Shown: positions 1 to 12,607, numbered from the stretch's first letter. The stretch: DNA of 64,000 nucleotides from Serinus canaria (GCF_022539315.1 NC_066317.1:70229190-70293189); one strand, 5' to 3'. Made by a program: numbers and translations. The notes: generated by a model from the sequence alone, not told the origin.

Positions 1-811
1 CTTCAATTTTTCCACTTTTTTTTTTTCTTTTTTTGTGCCTCAATTTGTGTGTTTTAATTAAGGGAAAAGAACCAAACAATGGGATCATCCCATTAGCTCC
101 TAAATGTGCTGGATGGGATGCTCCTTGTGGGAAGATGCCTCCTTGAAGGAACAAACAGGAAAGTCCCTGGGGAAGCCACTTCCATGAAACCCAGCCCAGG
201 ACATCCCAGTTTGTGCCAGGGCAGCCTGGAATGCTCAGGTCCAGCTCCATCCCCATCCTGTGATCCCAAAGCTGCTGAGGAGCTCGGGAGGGTTTATTCC
301 CTCCAGGATGAGGCACCTGGACACCTTCCAGCCAGCCCCAATCCAGGTGGCTCCTCTGTCTCTGAACCACAATTCCCAGCTTTTCCAGACCTGGCTTAGC
401 AGGGACAGGATCAACACAGGCCCTTGATTTGCTGGATCACCCCCACAGCAGAGCTGATCCATGCTCTGGAAAACCGGGAAGCTGTGAATGGTCCTGCCCA
501 AGCAGCAAAGCCGGAGGGTGCTCCAGGCTCCTGGAGATGAATCCTGGCTCAAGGGAAATCCCAGTTTGGAGCCAGGACATGTCCAGGGATAGGTTGTGAC
601 CCCAGAACTGGGGGTTTGCTTCCTCAGGCAGCTGGAAGATGCCAGGACAGCCACCTGACCTGTTCCCACACTTCTCCAAGGGACCAGAATTCCTCCTGCG
701 CTGCTGGAGGGAATTTCCATGGGACAGACCCAGTTCCAGGTGTGGATAAAACCTTGGGCACTGCTGGCTTGGACAGGGAGCCGGGAAATCCTTCCTGAAC
801 TCCTGCACAGC
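1..811. other. non-coding sequence, no gene seen
   Basis: The stretch begins with a T-rich run and continues as ordinary moderately GC-rich DNA. Several open frames of 60 to 180 codons cross it, but none resembles a known protein and none is bounded by convincing splice sites. I see no repeat family here that I can name. Confidence 0.5.
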
Positions 812-1275
812 CCTGGGAGGGACGTGGAGGGGCTGGAGCGTGTCCAGGGAAGGAAATGGAGCTGGGAATGGAGCTGGAGAATTCCTGAGGGAGCTGGGAA
901 GGGGCTGGAGAATTCCTGAGGGAGCAGGAAAGGGGCTCAGCCTGGAGCAGAGGAGGCTCAGGGGGGACCTTGTGGCTCTGAACAACTCCCTGAAAGGTTG
1001 GAGCCAGGTGGGATTTGGGATCTTATCCCAGGGAAAAACAGGATAAGAGGGAACAGCCTCAGACTGTGTCAGGGGAGAGCAGGCTGGACACCAGCAGGAA
1101 TTTCCTCATGGGAAGGGTGGTCAGGAATTGGAAGCCCCCAGGGAGGTTTGGAGTGCCCATCCCTGGAGGTGTCCAAGGAATTCCTGGATGTGGCACTCAG
1201 TGCTAAGGTGGGGATCAGTCCCAGGATGGACTGGATGATCCCGGAGGATTTTCCAGCCTCAACAATTCCATGATT
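812..1275 (+). mobile_element. CR1 LINE 3' fragment with a short internal VNTR
   Basis: The sequence follows the avian CR1 3' end in sense orientation: 'agcctggagcagaggaggct', then 'ccctggaggtgtccaagga', and it ends in 'caattccatgatt'. Just upstream of the 'agcctggag' block are about three copies of a 31-bp unit containing 'ctggagaattcctgaggga'. The same unit is expanded to about 15 copies in the antisense CR1 at 46.3-47.2 kb, so the two belong to one subfamily. The left edge is approximate. Confidence 0.8.
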
Positions 1276-2216
1276 AGGGCAATCCTCCCCTGGCTCCCAC
1301 TGGTCCCAGCTGAGCTCCAAATCCACACCTCCCAAATTCTTCCAGGTCGGGTCAGTGCCACAGCATGGACAGGACCAAAGCTGCTTCCACAGGCTCTGGA
1401 GCAACCCCCAGCAGCTCCATCCTGGTGATGAGCCGGGAGAATCCCGACTCCCTTCATCCCTGCTGTTCAAACCTCTCATCCAGGAGCAGCGGGAGCTCGG
1501 ATTCCACCCACAGCCTGTCACACTCCGGCAGCCCAGGAGGGAAGAACGACCTTTGGAGCTCCACAGGAGCCGAGGCTGAGGAGCCCCTCCCCATCCTGCT
1601 TCCCACCCAACCTTTCAGCTCAGGCACATTCCCGTCAGGAACACCGGAGATCCGAGCTGGCATGAGAAGGGCAGGCAGGGCTCGCAGAAAGTCTCTCCAA
1701 ACCCACTTGAAGTTTAAGGCTGGCCCTGAGCAGGGAGTGATCCCAAATGGGAGAGGTTGGGGGGGGGATTCCAGGCTGGAATCAGCTCCCTGATATGGGA
1801 AAGGGTCAGGGCAAGCTGTGAGTTTTATAAATTACTGCAAATTTAGCATTGTAGGGGGAGATGGGAGCATGGAAATGAGCTTCGTTCCCTGGCAAAACTC
1901 TCCTGGAGGTGGCTTTGGAATGGGGATGAGGGGAAGTCCTGGAATTTTCCAGAGGTTGGGTTTTCCCCTTGGTTCTCCCATTTTCCCAACAACAACAGGA
2001 GAGGCCTTTGTTCCTTTTAACAGAGAAAAAAAAAGGGATTTTCTCCTCCAGCCCTAATCTTTAGGACGTGTTTAAAGTTCAGTTTGCCCTATCTAGGCAT
2101 CAAAAACTCCAATTATTGATTTGCATTTTGGTCAGAGATCCAGGCCCAGCTGCACCCACAGATCAAGGAATATCCTGGAATAACTGGGTCTAGCTGGGAT
2201 CTTGCAGCATGGAAAC
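1276..2216. other. unique non-coding interval
   Basis: There is no recognisable coding exon or named repeat. The part from about 2,060 to 2,130 is AT-richer than its surroundings. Confidence 0.4.
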
Positions 2217-2332
2217 AGAAGGAAAGGAGAAAAAAAGTGGATTTTTTTTTTTCCTGGAAATTTGCTGTTATCATAGAGAAGGAAAGGGGGAAAATGGTGG
2301 AAGTTTTTCTGGAAATTTCCTGTTATCATACA
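2217..2332. repeat. ~58-bp tandem duplication
   Basis: Two adjacent copies share 'agaaggaaagg', a T run, 'ctggaaattt' and 'ctgttatcata'. The copies differ mainly in the lengths of their A and T runs, which gives a period of 55 to 60 bp. Confidence 0.75.
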
Positions 2333-2334
2333 GG

Positions 2335-2545
2335 AAATCCACGGATTCTGTCAGTTTTCAGCTAACCTGGCACAGGGTGCCCAGGGATTTTGTGGATTTC
2401 CCATCCCTGGAAGTGTCCAAGGCCGGGCTGGACAGGGCTTGGAGCAACCTGGGATAGTGAAAGATTCCCTGCCCACGGAAGGGGCTGGAAGGAGACGATC
2501 TCCAAGGTCCTTTCCACTCCAATCCCATTCTGGAATTGTTGGCTT
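2335..2545 (+). mobile_element. CR1 LINE 3' fragment
   Basis: Sense-orientation CR1 tail. It contains 'catccctggaagtgtccaag', 'ctggacagggcttggagcaa' and 'tccaaggtcctttccactcc', and ends near 'cattctggaattg'. It is diverged and 5'-truncated. Confidence 0.75.
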
Positions 2546-4983
2546 TAAAAGCCCCGTGCCCGTATTTTTCCCCCCCTCGGTTAGGAAAAGGATTTGGAGG
2601 GAAAGGAGCTTTTCTCAAGGAGCTGCTTGGAGCCTTTTAAAGTAATTTTCCAGCTGGAAAATGTATTCCAAGAGAGTTTAAAGAGGGATCGCTCCTCGGA
2701 ACCCAAATAAACCAGGAATGAACTTCCCAGCTCAAACACCAAGCAGCCCAGGTGACTGATGGATCCAGGAGGAGAATCCGGCCTTTTCCCAACCATTATC
2801 ATTCCTCGTTAATCCCTGTGCTCCAGCTCTGCCTAATTAATCCATTGGAATTACTCCAGGCACCTCCTCAGAGACTTCGGCTCCTGGTTCGTCCTGGGGG
2901 AGCAGGAAGAGACAAATTCCAAATTAAATCCATCGAGAAGAACAAAACCTCAAAAGGACTCCCCAGCCGAACATTCCCAACGTCCCGTTCCTGCTGGGAA
3001 TTCATTCCCGTTGCTCCTGATTTACAAGGGACATATGGAGGGTTGTTTACATTCTGCTCCTGGTTTATGTTCTTCCAGAAAGGAGGAATTCCTCCAGTAG
3101 GATTTGATTGCTTTCCTGTATCCCTCTCTCCCCCCACCCTCTGGGATCTGGTTTCGCTTAATGTGCCCAGAAGTTTCCGGAACAAAACAGCTCCTTGGAT
3201 ATTTTTTTCCTCCCCGTTTTTAATGGTTAAACAAAAAGTCATCTCTTTTTTCCAGGAAGGTTCAGGCTGATCCCATTATGTGGATCCGTAATTCCAGACT
3301 CTTCCCTGTTTCCAGGGAAGCAGTCATGGCTCCGTGTGGCACAGGGAGGAAGAGCTCCAGCCTGGAGCATCCCGATGGAAACCATTCCCAGCCGTTCCTT
3401 TGGGAATTTTGGGTTCTCCAAGCTGAGCAGGAGTCCTGGCCTTACACTCCTGCTCCACAGATTCCAGAACTTCTGCAGACCAAGGAAAAAATCCAAAGGG
3501 ATACTGTTCACACCACAAGGAAAAAAGAGGAATGTTTTTGCTTTCCAAAGGATCCACACCAGAGCTGAAGCTCCTCCAAGATTCCCTGAAATTCAGGTTG
3601 TATTCCTGTTCCATGGATAATCCGTGGCCAAACTGTCCACCCAGTTTATTCCCAAAATTCCTGGAGACAGAGGACTTAACGGTGTGAATTCCAACGTTGT
3701 TCCCAGAGGATTTGTATCCTGGGCTGGATCCCAGGCTGCTCCAAGCCCCATCCAACCTGGCTTTGGATGCTTCCAGGGATGGGGAGTTCACAGCACAGAT
3801 GATCCATGAAAAATTCCCGGCTTTTGCCAAGGGGATTCCAAGGAGCCATGAAATTGGAAGACGTCAGGGATAATGGAAAACTTTTTTTGCTTCATGAAAT
3901 TTTGGGATCCCTGTTCCAGGTCAGAGGAACCAAGGGCGTGCAGGGTTATGATTCCATGGCCTTTTCCATGAGTTTGGCTCCTCACAAGGCAGGAAAACAC
4001 CTGGAAACCTCAGCTTTGCTGAGCCAGACTTACCTGGGAAGGAACAGATCCATTTTTCCATGGATTTTTCCCAAACAGGACACCGTGGCATTAAATCCCA
4101 TCCCAGAACCACCCCTCAATTCCTGGGTGCAAAATCTTACACTTTGGACACATTTGCCCATAAAGTTACAAATTTTTAAGGAAAAAAAGAGGCTTTTTGG
4201 GTTGTTCAGTCCCTGGATACACCTCGGCAAGGGAGAGGGAGAAGCATCCCATCCATCCCTGGATAACTTCCTGCTCTCCAGGAGGGAATTCCCCAACTGA
4301 GACCTTATTTTGTTATCAGAGTTCTTATCTGGTGAGTTTGAGGCTTTGGGAACACGACAGGACCAGGATAAATCCGTGGGATCGGACATTCCAGCAGAGC
4401 CAGTGAAACCCTGGAATTCAGGCCAGGTAACGCTCAAGTCCCACCCATGTAAAAATACAGGGAATGACCAAAAAAGGGGAAAAAAATCCCACTGAAATTC
4501 GGGGAAAATTGGCTCCTTTTAGAAAGAGAGAATTCAGAATTCATTTAAATAGGGAACAACAAGGATGGAATTGCATCTCCTTGGCTTGTCTGGTTTTTAT
4601 TTACCCTTCCTCCCTCCCTTGGAAAAGCATCCCGGAGCAAAGAACAAAGGGAAACGAGCCCGATAAATGGACCATCAAGAAGAATAATTAGTCCAGAAAG
4701 GAAAATTAAATAGGGGCAGCCACTAATCAGCTGCTCCTGCTGCAAGGAGGAGGCTGGGAAAGGAATTTAATTCTTGGAGGAGCCTCTGAGGCAGAGTGGA
4801 AAGCAAAAATCCAGCTGGGCAGAAATTGGAGCGAGCCTGGGAGCACGGAACAGGTGGAATTGGTTAGGGAAGAGCTCCCTCCCAGCCGGCTTTTCCACCC
4901 TCCCAGTCCCCTCCTGATTTTCCCTCCTGGATGGCAGCTCCAGGAGCTGGGAAGGAAAAAAAGTGTCCCACTCCGAGCTGCTG
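2546..4983. other. unique non-coding interval with a small CR1 remnant
   Basis: Mostly unique sequence. A short antisense CR1 remnant lies near 3,715-3,800 ('ggctgctccaagccccatcc'). TAAT-type motifs occur near 2,832 ('gcctaattaatccattgg') and 4,683 ('gaataattagtcc'). No open frame in this stretch has both splice borders and a recognisable protein. Confidence 0.4.
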
Positions 4984-6680
4984 AAGCTGATCCAGCTGGG
5001 AGAGGTGCTGGGAGCGCCCGGCTCCAGAGGGATCCCAATCCCAATCCTGCTCCTTCAAGGCTGGTCTTGCAAGGAGAAGGGATCTCATCATCCTCAGAGC
5101 CCTGATCCCAGTCCAAATCCTTCAGTGCTGAGGGGAATTCAGCACCCTCAGAGCCCCAATCCCAATCCCAATCCTTCAGTGCTGAGGGGAATTCAGCACC
5201 CCCACAGCCCCAATCCCATTCCTTCAGTTCTGGCCTCACAAGGAGAGCGGAATCGGGCACTCCCAGAGGGCTGGTCCCATTCCCAACCCAATCTCTTCAG
5301 TCCCGCATTAGGAGAAGGGAACTCAGCATCACCAGGGCCCTGATCCCAATCCCAATCCCAATCTTGCAATGCTGAGGGGAATTCAACACCCCTAGAAGGC
5401 TGATCCCAATCCCAGTTCTTCAATGCCGAGGGGAACACGACACCCCCAGAGCCCCGATCCCAATCCCAATCCCAGTCCTTCAATGCCGAGGGGAACACGA
5501 CACCCCCAGAGCCCCGATCCCAATTCTTTACTTCTTTGGGAAACTCAGCACCCCCAGAAGGCTGATCACAATCCCAATCCCAATCCCAATCCCGATCCTG
5601 ATCCTTCAATGCTGAGGGGAACATGACACCCCCAGAGCCCTGATCCCAATCCCAATCCCGATCCTTCAATGCTGAGGGGAATTCAGCTCCCCCGGAACCC
5701 CGATCCCAATCCCAGTCCTGATCCTTCAATGCTGAGGGGAACACGACACCCCCAGAGCCCCGATCCCAATCCCAATCCTGATCCTTCAATGCTGAGGGGA
5801 ATTCAGCTCCCCCAGAACCCCGATCCCAATCCCAGTCCTGATCCCTCAATGCTGAGGGGAATTCAGCTCCCCCAGAACCCCGATCCCAATCCCAGTCCTG
5901 ATCCTTCAATGCTGAGGGGAATTCAGCTCCCCCAGAACCCCGATCCCAATCCCAGTCCCGATCCTTCAATGCTGAGGGGAATTCAGCTCCCCCAGAACCC
6001 CGATCCCAATCCCAGTCCCGATCCTTCAATGCTGAGGGGAATTCAGCACCCCCAGAACCCCGATCCCAATCCCAGTCCTGATCCTTCAATGCTGAGGGGA
6101 ATTCAGCTCCCCCAGAACCCCGATCCCAATCCCAATCTTGATCCTTCAATGCTGAGGGGAATTCAGCTCCCCCAGAACCCTGATCCCAATCCCAGTCCCG
6201 ATCCTTCAATGCTGAGGGGAATTCAGCTCCCCCAGAACCCCGATCCCAATCCCAGTCCTGATCCTTCAATGCTGAGGGGAATTCAGCTCCCCCAGAACCC
6301 TGATCCCAATCCCAGTCCCGATCCTTCAATGCTGAGGGGAATTCAGCTCCCCCAGAACCCCGATCCCAATCCCAGTCCCGATCCTTCAATGCTGAGGGGA
6401 ATTCAGCTCCCCCAGAACCCCGATCCCAATCCCAGTCCTGATCCTTCAATGCTGAGGGGAATTCAGCTCCCCCAGAACCCCGATCCCAATCCCAGTCCTG
6501 ATCCTTCAATGCTGAGGGGAATTCAGCTCCCCCAGAACCCCGATCCCAATCCCAGTCCCGATCCTTCAATGCTGAGGGGAATTCAGCTCCCCCAGAACCC
6601 CGATCCCAATCCCAGTCCTGATCCTTCAGTTCTGGCCTCTCAAGGAAAGGGGAGCTCAGCACCCTCACAGGGCTGATCCC
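4984..6680. repeat. 60-bp minisatellite array (~27 units)
   Basis: From about 5,640 to 6,640 the sequence repeats with a period of exactly 60 bp. Each unit contains 'gatcccaatcccagtcctga', 'tccttcaatgctgagggg' and 'aattcagctcccccagaacc'. Units from about 4,990 to 5,640 are degenerate, and both flanks carry the variant 'ttcagttctggcctc', which suggests expansion from the middle. Because 60 is divisible by three and the unit lacks stops in one frame per strand, the array creates frames of 335 codons (+) and 516 codons (-). These encode 20-residue repeats (for example NPDPNPSPDPSM on +, AEFPSALKDQDWDWDRGS on -). I read these frames as by-products, not genes. Confidence 0.95.
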
Positions 6681-8280
6681 AAACCCAAGGGTTGGGTTCC
6701 CTTTCCTGGGAAAACCAATCCTGGGTAATTCCCGACAGCCCATCCCAGTCCCTCAGTCTCCCAGGAGATGAACTTTGGAGGATCCTCCTGAGGCAGGAGG
6801 GAGCAGCTCTGGTTTCCCCACACCAAATTCCCTTTGGCTCTAGGATCTCCCCATTCCTCCCCTTCCCATGAGGAATTCCAAGCTGGGATCAGCATCCTTG
6901 GGGAATCTGGTCACCTGGAGAGGCCACCAAAGACAGCGAATCAGTGTCCCAAACCATGGAAAATCCCGGAAGGAAATTGGGATAGAGAAGGCTTTGGAAC
7001 ACAAACAGAATTCCTCACCTCAAGGAAATTTGGGATCCTCATCTCCCATTCCATGAGGGAATCTTCAGCTGCCTGAAGCCCAGGGCTACGCAAACTCCTG
7101 TTCCCTGGAATGGGATCCATCCCAGAGCTGGAATAGCTCCAATCATCCTGACTCTAATAATGTCAGCTCCCAAAATATCTCGGGAAGGGATGAGTTACAA
7201 AGGCGGGATCCGAGTTTTCCAGGGAATGGTGCCAGAAGGGGGTGAGGGAGGGACACAAACCCCTCTCATTCCAATTCCATGTGGGAAAATCGGCCTCCAT
7301 CCCATCCCTAAGGAACAGGGGCTTGAGCTGCCCCTTGGGCACCAAGAACAGTGGAATTTTCTGGGATTCAGGAGAAAAGAGCTGGAAATTTTTCCTCTTT
7401 TTTCAGTATTCTCCCCATGGTTACCCCAAGTAGGAATTCCCAGGTTTCCTTCCCTTCCAACATGTAAAATCATGGATTTATCACTGGGAAAACCAAAAAC
7501 AAACCCCAATTTTTCCATATTTTGGGTAATTTTCTCCTCACAATTTACCCCCAGCAGGAATTAGAAGTTTTCCTTCCCTTCCCATGTGTGAAATTTTGGA
7601 TCTAGGATCGGAAAATCTTTTAAAAAAACCTCATTTATTGGTTTTTTTTCCTAAATTTTAAACACGAGAATCCAGATTTTTGTCTACCTCATCCAGCATT
7701 TCAAAAATCCATCCCGAGTTCCATCTGCCAGCGCTCAAAAATTGGGAATTCCTACAATCCCTCTCCTTTTTTCCTAAGGAAAGATAACCTGGCTCCAAGC
7801 CTCACTAGAAAGGAAAAAAATCAACAGCCTGGAGAAAACCAGGGACATTTTTAGAGAGGATTTTTTTTTGTGCTAAATCCAAGGTCTTTCACAGAAAAAT
7901 CCAATTCCCACCCAAAATAGAGTTGAATCCCTCTGATTTATGGATTGGGATGAGAGGTGGGAATTTTTTCGGTGCTCCTAATATTGGAGGGAACAGCAAA
8001 TGGGATTTTCCAAGGGAAGGCCATGGGTTTATTTTCCTCTCCATTTTTGGAGATTTTTGATTTTTTTTTTTAAATTTTTCTTGGAAATACTAAAATTTTG
8101 GGAATGTTTTATCTTCATCACGGTATTCCTGCCATAATCTGGAATAATCTGAAGGAATTGAAGGGGTTAGGGATTATATTTAAACACCGAATAAAGGGCA
8201 GGGAAAAAAGTGACCAATTTAAAAATCAAAATAAATCCCAAGCTGGAGGATTTCAAATTAAAATATTCCCAAATTTTTCA
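6681..8280. other. unique interval with a ~124-bp tandem duplication
   Basis: Two adjacent diverged copies at about 7,395-7,650 share 'tttccttcccttcc', 'catgt' and 'aaattttggat' at an offset of about 124 bp. From about 7,600 to 8,280 the interval becomes AT-rich. No gene is supported. Confidence 0.6.
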
Positions 8281-9840
8281 GTTTTTTCCAGAGAAAATAA
8301 ATCCGATTTTTCCTGTTGCGGACCTGGGGATTCTTCCTGAGACTGCCGTGGGATGGGATAAGGAAACACACACGCAGGGTTGGGATGCAAACCATTCCCT
8401 GATTCCATGATTCCACCATTCCATGATTCCATGTTTGGAAAAAGTGGTTTTCCCAAGGAATTTCCAGTTCCAAGCCATCCCAAGACTTTCTCCTCCAATG
8501 TCCAACTTCCCACCTTTTCCTAAAACGTCCATGAGATGTTTTCAACTCACCTTTGCTGTGGAGCGTGTTGCGTTGTTAAATCTCTTCCTTTTTTTGGGAT
8601 GCCAGGATTTTTATCAATGAAACGTCATCCGTTTTTGGGAATTTTAATTCCCACGGGGTGGCACGCGCGTGTTTACCTTGGAAAGCATCTTTGGGAAAAG
8701 GTGGGAAGTTGGAGATTGGAGGAGAAAATCTTGGGATGGCTCACAGCCCCTCTGTGCTTGGAGCTGGAAATTCCTTGGGGAAACCACTTTTTCCAAACAG
8801 GGAATCATGGAATCGTGGAATGTTTTGCATTGGAAACCCCACCCCGCGTGTGTTCCTTTATCTCATCCCACGGCAGCCTCGGGAAGAATCCCCAGTCCCA
8901 CAACAGGAATAATCGGATTTGTTTTCTTCGGGAAAAAACCAAAAACCCAATAAAAACCCCTTAAAGATATTTTCAGGCTTTGGGTGGGAAATATTCCCTG
9001 AGCCTGCAAATATTTTCTGTTAGGAATTTGTTGGAGTTCTGGATGTTTTCCAAGGTAAACACGCACGTGTCACCACATGGGAATTAAAATTCCCAAGAAC
9101 TGATGGCATTTCATTGATAAAAACCCCAAAATCCCAAAAAAAGAAGAGATTTAACAATGCCACACACTCCACGGCAAAGAACATTCCCTGGGTTTAAACA
9201 GAAAATCCCAGAATTCCATGGATGGGTGACTTGATCCCAAAAAAAAACCCAACATGGCCCAGACAGACGTAACAAAGCTGGGAGTCATCCCGAGGCCGAA
9301 CGGGGGAATTGATCCGAGTGGAAAAGAGCAGGAAAAGGAGCTCAGGGTTTAGGATCTGCCTCGAAAGCTCCGGTCTTTCCTACACCAACATTCCTGAGCA
9401 GTTCGGAAGAGATCCAGGATCATCCCGGGGTTTCCAGAGGCAGCTCAGGCAAAAGGAGAGGAAACTCGCGCTGCCGCGGGAGAAAACCACGAGAGAAGCT
9501 CGGGATGTTTCTGTTATTCCTTGAGCAAATATCGGAAGCCAAAATATTCAGGGATTGGGTTCAAACGTGGCCGAGGTGGGTGAGGATTCCATGCATTTTC
9601 AGCTTTCCTGGGATAAACAGCATCTGCTCAGGAGGAGGGAATTTAGGGAAAGTCAGACACCCTTGGCTGGGGTCAGCACCGGGAGCTGGATCCTGACGCA
9701 GCACGGGAGATTGGGGATGAATAATTCATTCCTTGAGGGGAAAAAAAAATCTTCCAAAAATTCTGGGTTTTGGGCCCACCAAAAATATTTGCAGACTCAG
9801 GGAATATTTTCCACCCAAAGCCTGAAAATATTTTAAGGAG
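8281..9840. repeat. interlocking inverted-repeat cluster
   Basis: Three pairs of inverted segments can be aligned by eye. Segment A (about 8,281-8,521) is the diverged reverse complement of 8,693-8,945. Segment B (about 8,552-8,690) is the reverse complement of 9,044-9,182, including 'gggaattttaattccca' and 'cgtgtttaccttggaaa'. Segment C (about 8,960-9,030) is the reverse complement of about 9,778-9,840. The order is A, B, A', C, B', then C', so the arms overlap and do not form one simple palindrome. I see no transposase frame. A foldback or non-autonomous DNA transposon, or repeated template switching, are possible origins. Confidence 0.8.
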
Positions 9841-10357
9841 TCAGGGTTTGCTTAGATTTTTTTTTCCCCTACTTTTTTACTCCAATGCCTCTGCTCGAAA
9901 CAGAATTTTGGGGCTAAACTTGAGTTTAAGCAGAATGAGCTTAAAGATTATCTCATTTCCCTGTGAACATTGTGGGCCAACTCCGAGAAATCAGGGATTT
10001 GCACAGCTCCAGGAGGAACTGCTGGCAAGATCCCACTGGTTCAGCATTCCCAGGGAATGGATCCAGGGCTAGAAGATGCAGTTCAGGAAAAGCTGCTCCG
10101 TGACCCGGAGCAAGGAAGAGGAAGAACTTCTGGGCTATGGAAACGTTGATTTGGGCTGCTCGGGATCCTGGGGACAAGGAAAACCTTGGAAGAGGTGGGA
10201 AGGAGCAGGAAGGAGGCTGGCTTGGCACTCCAAGGGAAGAAGATATCCCTGGAAATAAAAAAAACACCGGGAGCAAAGAGATCCTGGAGGAATCAGCTCA
10301 GGAGAGCTCTCCAAGCACCTTGAAGTCCATCAGAATTCCTTCCCAATATTCCATTTA
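9841..10357. other. unique non-coding interval
   Basis: No named repeat or spliced coding segment is visible. Confidence 0.4.
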
Positions 10358-10530
10358 AATCTCCCCTTTCCCAGTGGCAGCCATTCCCTGGCTCCTGTCC
10401 CTCTGTCCCTTGTCCCCAGTCCCTCTCCAGCTCTCCTGGAGCCCCTCCAGGCCCTGCCAGGGGCTCTGAGCTCTGCCTGGAGCCTTCCCTTCTCCAGGGG
10501 AACATTCCCAGCTCTCCCAGAGCAGAGGAG
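10358..10530 (-). mobile_element. CR1 fragment, downstream half of a CR1 dimer
   Basis: Antisense CR1 carrying 'tttcccagtggcagccattc' and 'aggggaacattcccagctct', ending at 'gagcagaggagctccag'. It lacks its own 3' tail. It is joined to the next CR1 by the same 'ctccagaatcctggaatgg' junction seen in four other CR1 pairs in this window. Confidence 0.85.
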
Positions 10531-10532
10531 CT

Positions 10533-10885
10533 CCAGAATCCTGGAATGGTTTGGGTGGGAAGGGACCTTAAATCCCATCCTATTCCATGTTCAGGAACTA
10601 CTCCCACTGTCCCAGGTGGATCCAACCCCAATGTCCACCCTGGCCTAGGACATTCCCAGGGATCCAGGGGCAGCCACAGCAAATCTGGGAATTCCAGCCC
10701 AGCCCCTGCCCAGACAGCAATTCCTTGCCAAGATCCCAGCCCAATCTCCCTTTCCCAGTGGCAGCCATTCCCTGGCTCCTGTCCCTCTGTCCCTTGTCCC
10801 CAGTCCCTCTCCAGCTCTCCTGGAGCCCCTCCAGGCCCTGCAAGAGGCTCTGAGCTTTCCTTGGATTTTTCCCTTCTGCAGGGGA
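10533..10885 (-). mobile_element. CR1 fragment, upstream half of a CR1 dimer
   Basis: Antisense copy running from the 3' tail 'tggaatggtttgggtgggaa' through 'gggcagccacagcaaatctg' to 'cttctgcaggggaacaag', where it is 5'-truncated. Confidence 0.88.
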
Positions 10886-11379
10886 ACAAGATCCATGCTG
10901 AGATTCCATCCCAAAACATTCCCGGTTATCTCCTGCTTGGGGATTCCCTAAGCCAGAGGTGCCATCCCTAAATTAGCGGCCCTCGATGGAGTTTTGTGTC
11001 TTTCCTGCTTGGCTCCATGCTGGATAGAGAGGGAAAGAAAACCCACCTGGATATAAACCAGGAATTGTGTCCTCAGTTCTTCTCTTTGTCCTGATGGGAG
11101 CTTGCTGGAGGAAACTAGATCCCATTTCGGATATTCAGGAATTCCGGCCACCACCAGAGACACTTTGGCCACGTGCAAACACCACCAGTTCCCAAAAATT
11201 CCTCAATTCCTTTCCAGCTGGGGAGGGCAGGGACAGACCCCAACCCCACCAATCAGGTCCCAGGGTGTTTCTCCTTATTCCATGGAGAATTCTCAGAGAA
11301 TCCTGCAGGAAATTCCCAGCTGAGTTTCAGGCCTGGAGCTGGGGAAACTTGCAGTGAGAGATTTTGGAGTTCCTGAGAC

Positions 11380-11900
11380 GGGATTGATGCTCCTGGAATT
11401 CTGCATAGGTGTTTCCCTGGCAGCCAGAAGTGGAAACAGGGAAAGATCTCCTCGTGGGAGAGCCTGTGGAGGCACCCTGAGGAGAGACTGGAGATCCCGG
11501 AGGATTTGGGAGCTCCATCCCAGCCTGTCTCCAGCAGCTCCCAGAATCCCTTCCCTCTATGGAATCCCCTCCAGAGGCACCATCAATTCCTGATCTCAAA
11601 TCCTGCTCACCAGTCCTGATCCCACCTTTTCCTGGGGTTTTTCCTGTGGAACCAACAGCAGGGAGGGAGGACAGGACCGTAAAAAGCTGGAATTTGGCTC
11701 AGGGTGGTTGCATTGTCCCCAAACCCCGAGGGGACAGAGCCCTGGAGTTCCCGGAGGATTTGGGAGCTCCCTCCCAGCCTGTCTCCAGCAGCTCCCAGAA
11801 TCCCTTCCCTCTATGGAATCTCCTCTGGTGGCACCATCAATTCCTGGTCTCAAATCCTGCTCACCAGTCCTGACCCCACTTTTTCCTGGGGTCTCAACCC
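11380..11900. repeat. 254-bp tandem duplication
   Basis: The block starting 'ggaggatttgggagctcc' at about 11,498 recurs at about 11,752, an offset of 254 bp. The copies share 'cagcctgtctccagcagctc', 'cccttccctctatggaatc' and 'gctcaccagtcctgaccc' or a near match. The homology is clearest over about 150 bp of each copy. Confidence 0.85.
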
Positions 11901-12594
11901 TCTGGCTGGGTTGGGAATGTCACCAAGGGGTCAGGAGGGGTCTCTGGTCACACCCAGCCAGGTCAGAGATAAAACCTCTCCACACAGGTGCATTCCACAC
12001 GGGAAAACACTTGGGAATGACAAATGTTGCCCATTCCCAGATTTCACCGGCACCTGCCAGGTGTCACCTCCCCCATCCCAAGGCCACCAGAGGTGACCCC
12101 AACCCAAAATCTGGGATAGGAACTCAATTTATCCCAAATTTGGTGCTCACCTCAAACACTCCTGGCTGGGAATATCAACCTTGAGGGATCCTCTGGGTTC
12201 CCATCACTGCTGGAGCCACTCCTGGGGGGCTCCTGGAGCAGGGAAAAGAAAATCAGGGAGCCACAGGTGAAGCTTTGTGGTGTGGGGGGAGGATTGGGGT
12301 TGGGGACAAAGGGACAGTTTGTTCCAGTGCCACAGAGAGGCCCCATGGCACCGATTCCCACTCGAATCCCGGGAGCAGAGGCCTCTGGAGCCTAAATCCA
12401 GCCAGGAGAATGAGTCAGGCACCTGGCAGCGCATTCCAGGGATGTTTGCCAAGGCAGGTTTATTCCCTGCTCCTTTCCTTCCTCGTCTCCTCCCCTTTTC
12501 CCACCTTTTGTGAGTAACCGGAGGCAAATCCTTCAATCCCTGACTCTGGCACAGCCCTGGATTCGGCAGGAAGCTGCTCAGGTGAGGCAGGGCT

Positions 12595-12607
12595 TGAACT
12601 TTGACCT
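12595..12607 (-). promoter_or_regulatory. perfect DR1 nuclear-receptor motif
   Basis: The minus strand reads AGGTCA A AGTTCA, two consensus half-sites spaced by one base. This layout is bound by RXR heterodimers and related receptors. Function here is inference, because position and motif alone do not show occupancy. Confidence 0.4.

Noticed and set aside
5193..6743. 516-codon minus-strand and 335-codon plus-strand open frames
   Set aside because: Both are translations of the 60-bp minisatellite, with no domain, no splice context and no unrelated sequence beyond short ends.
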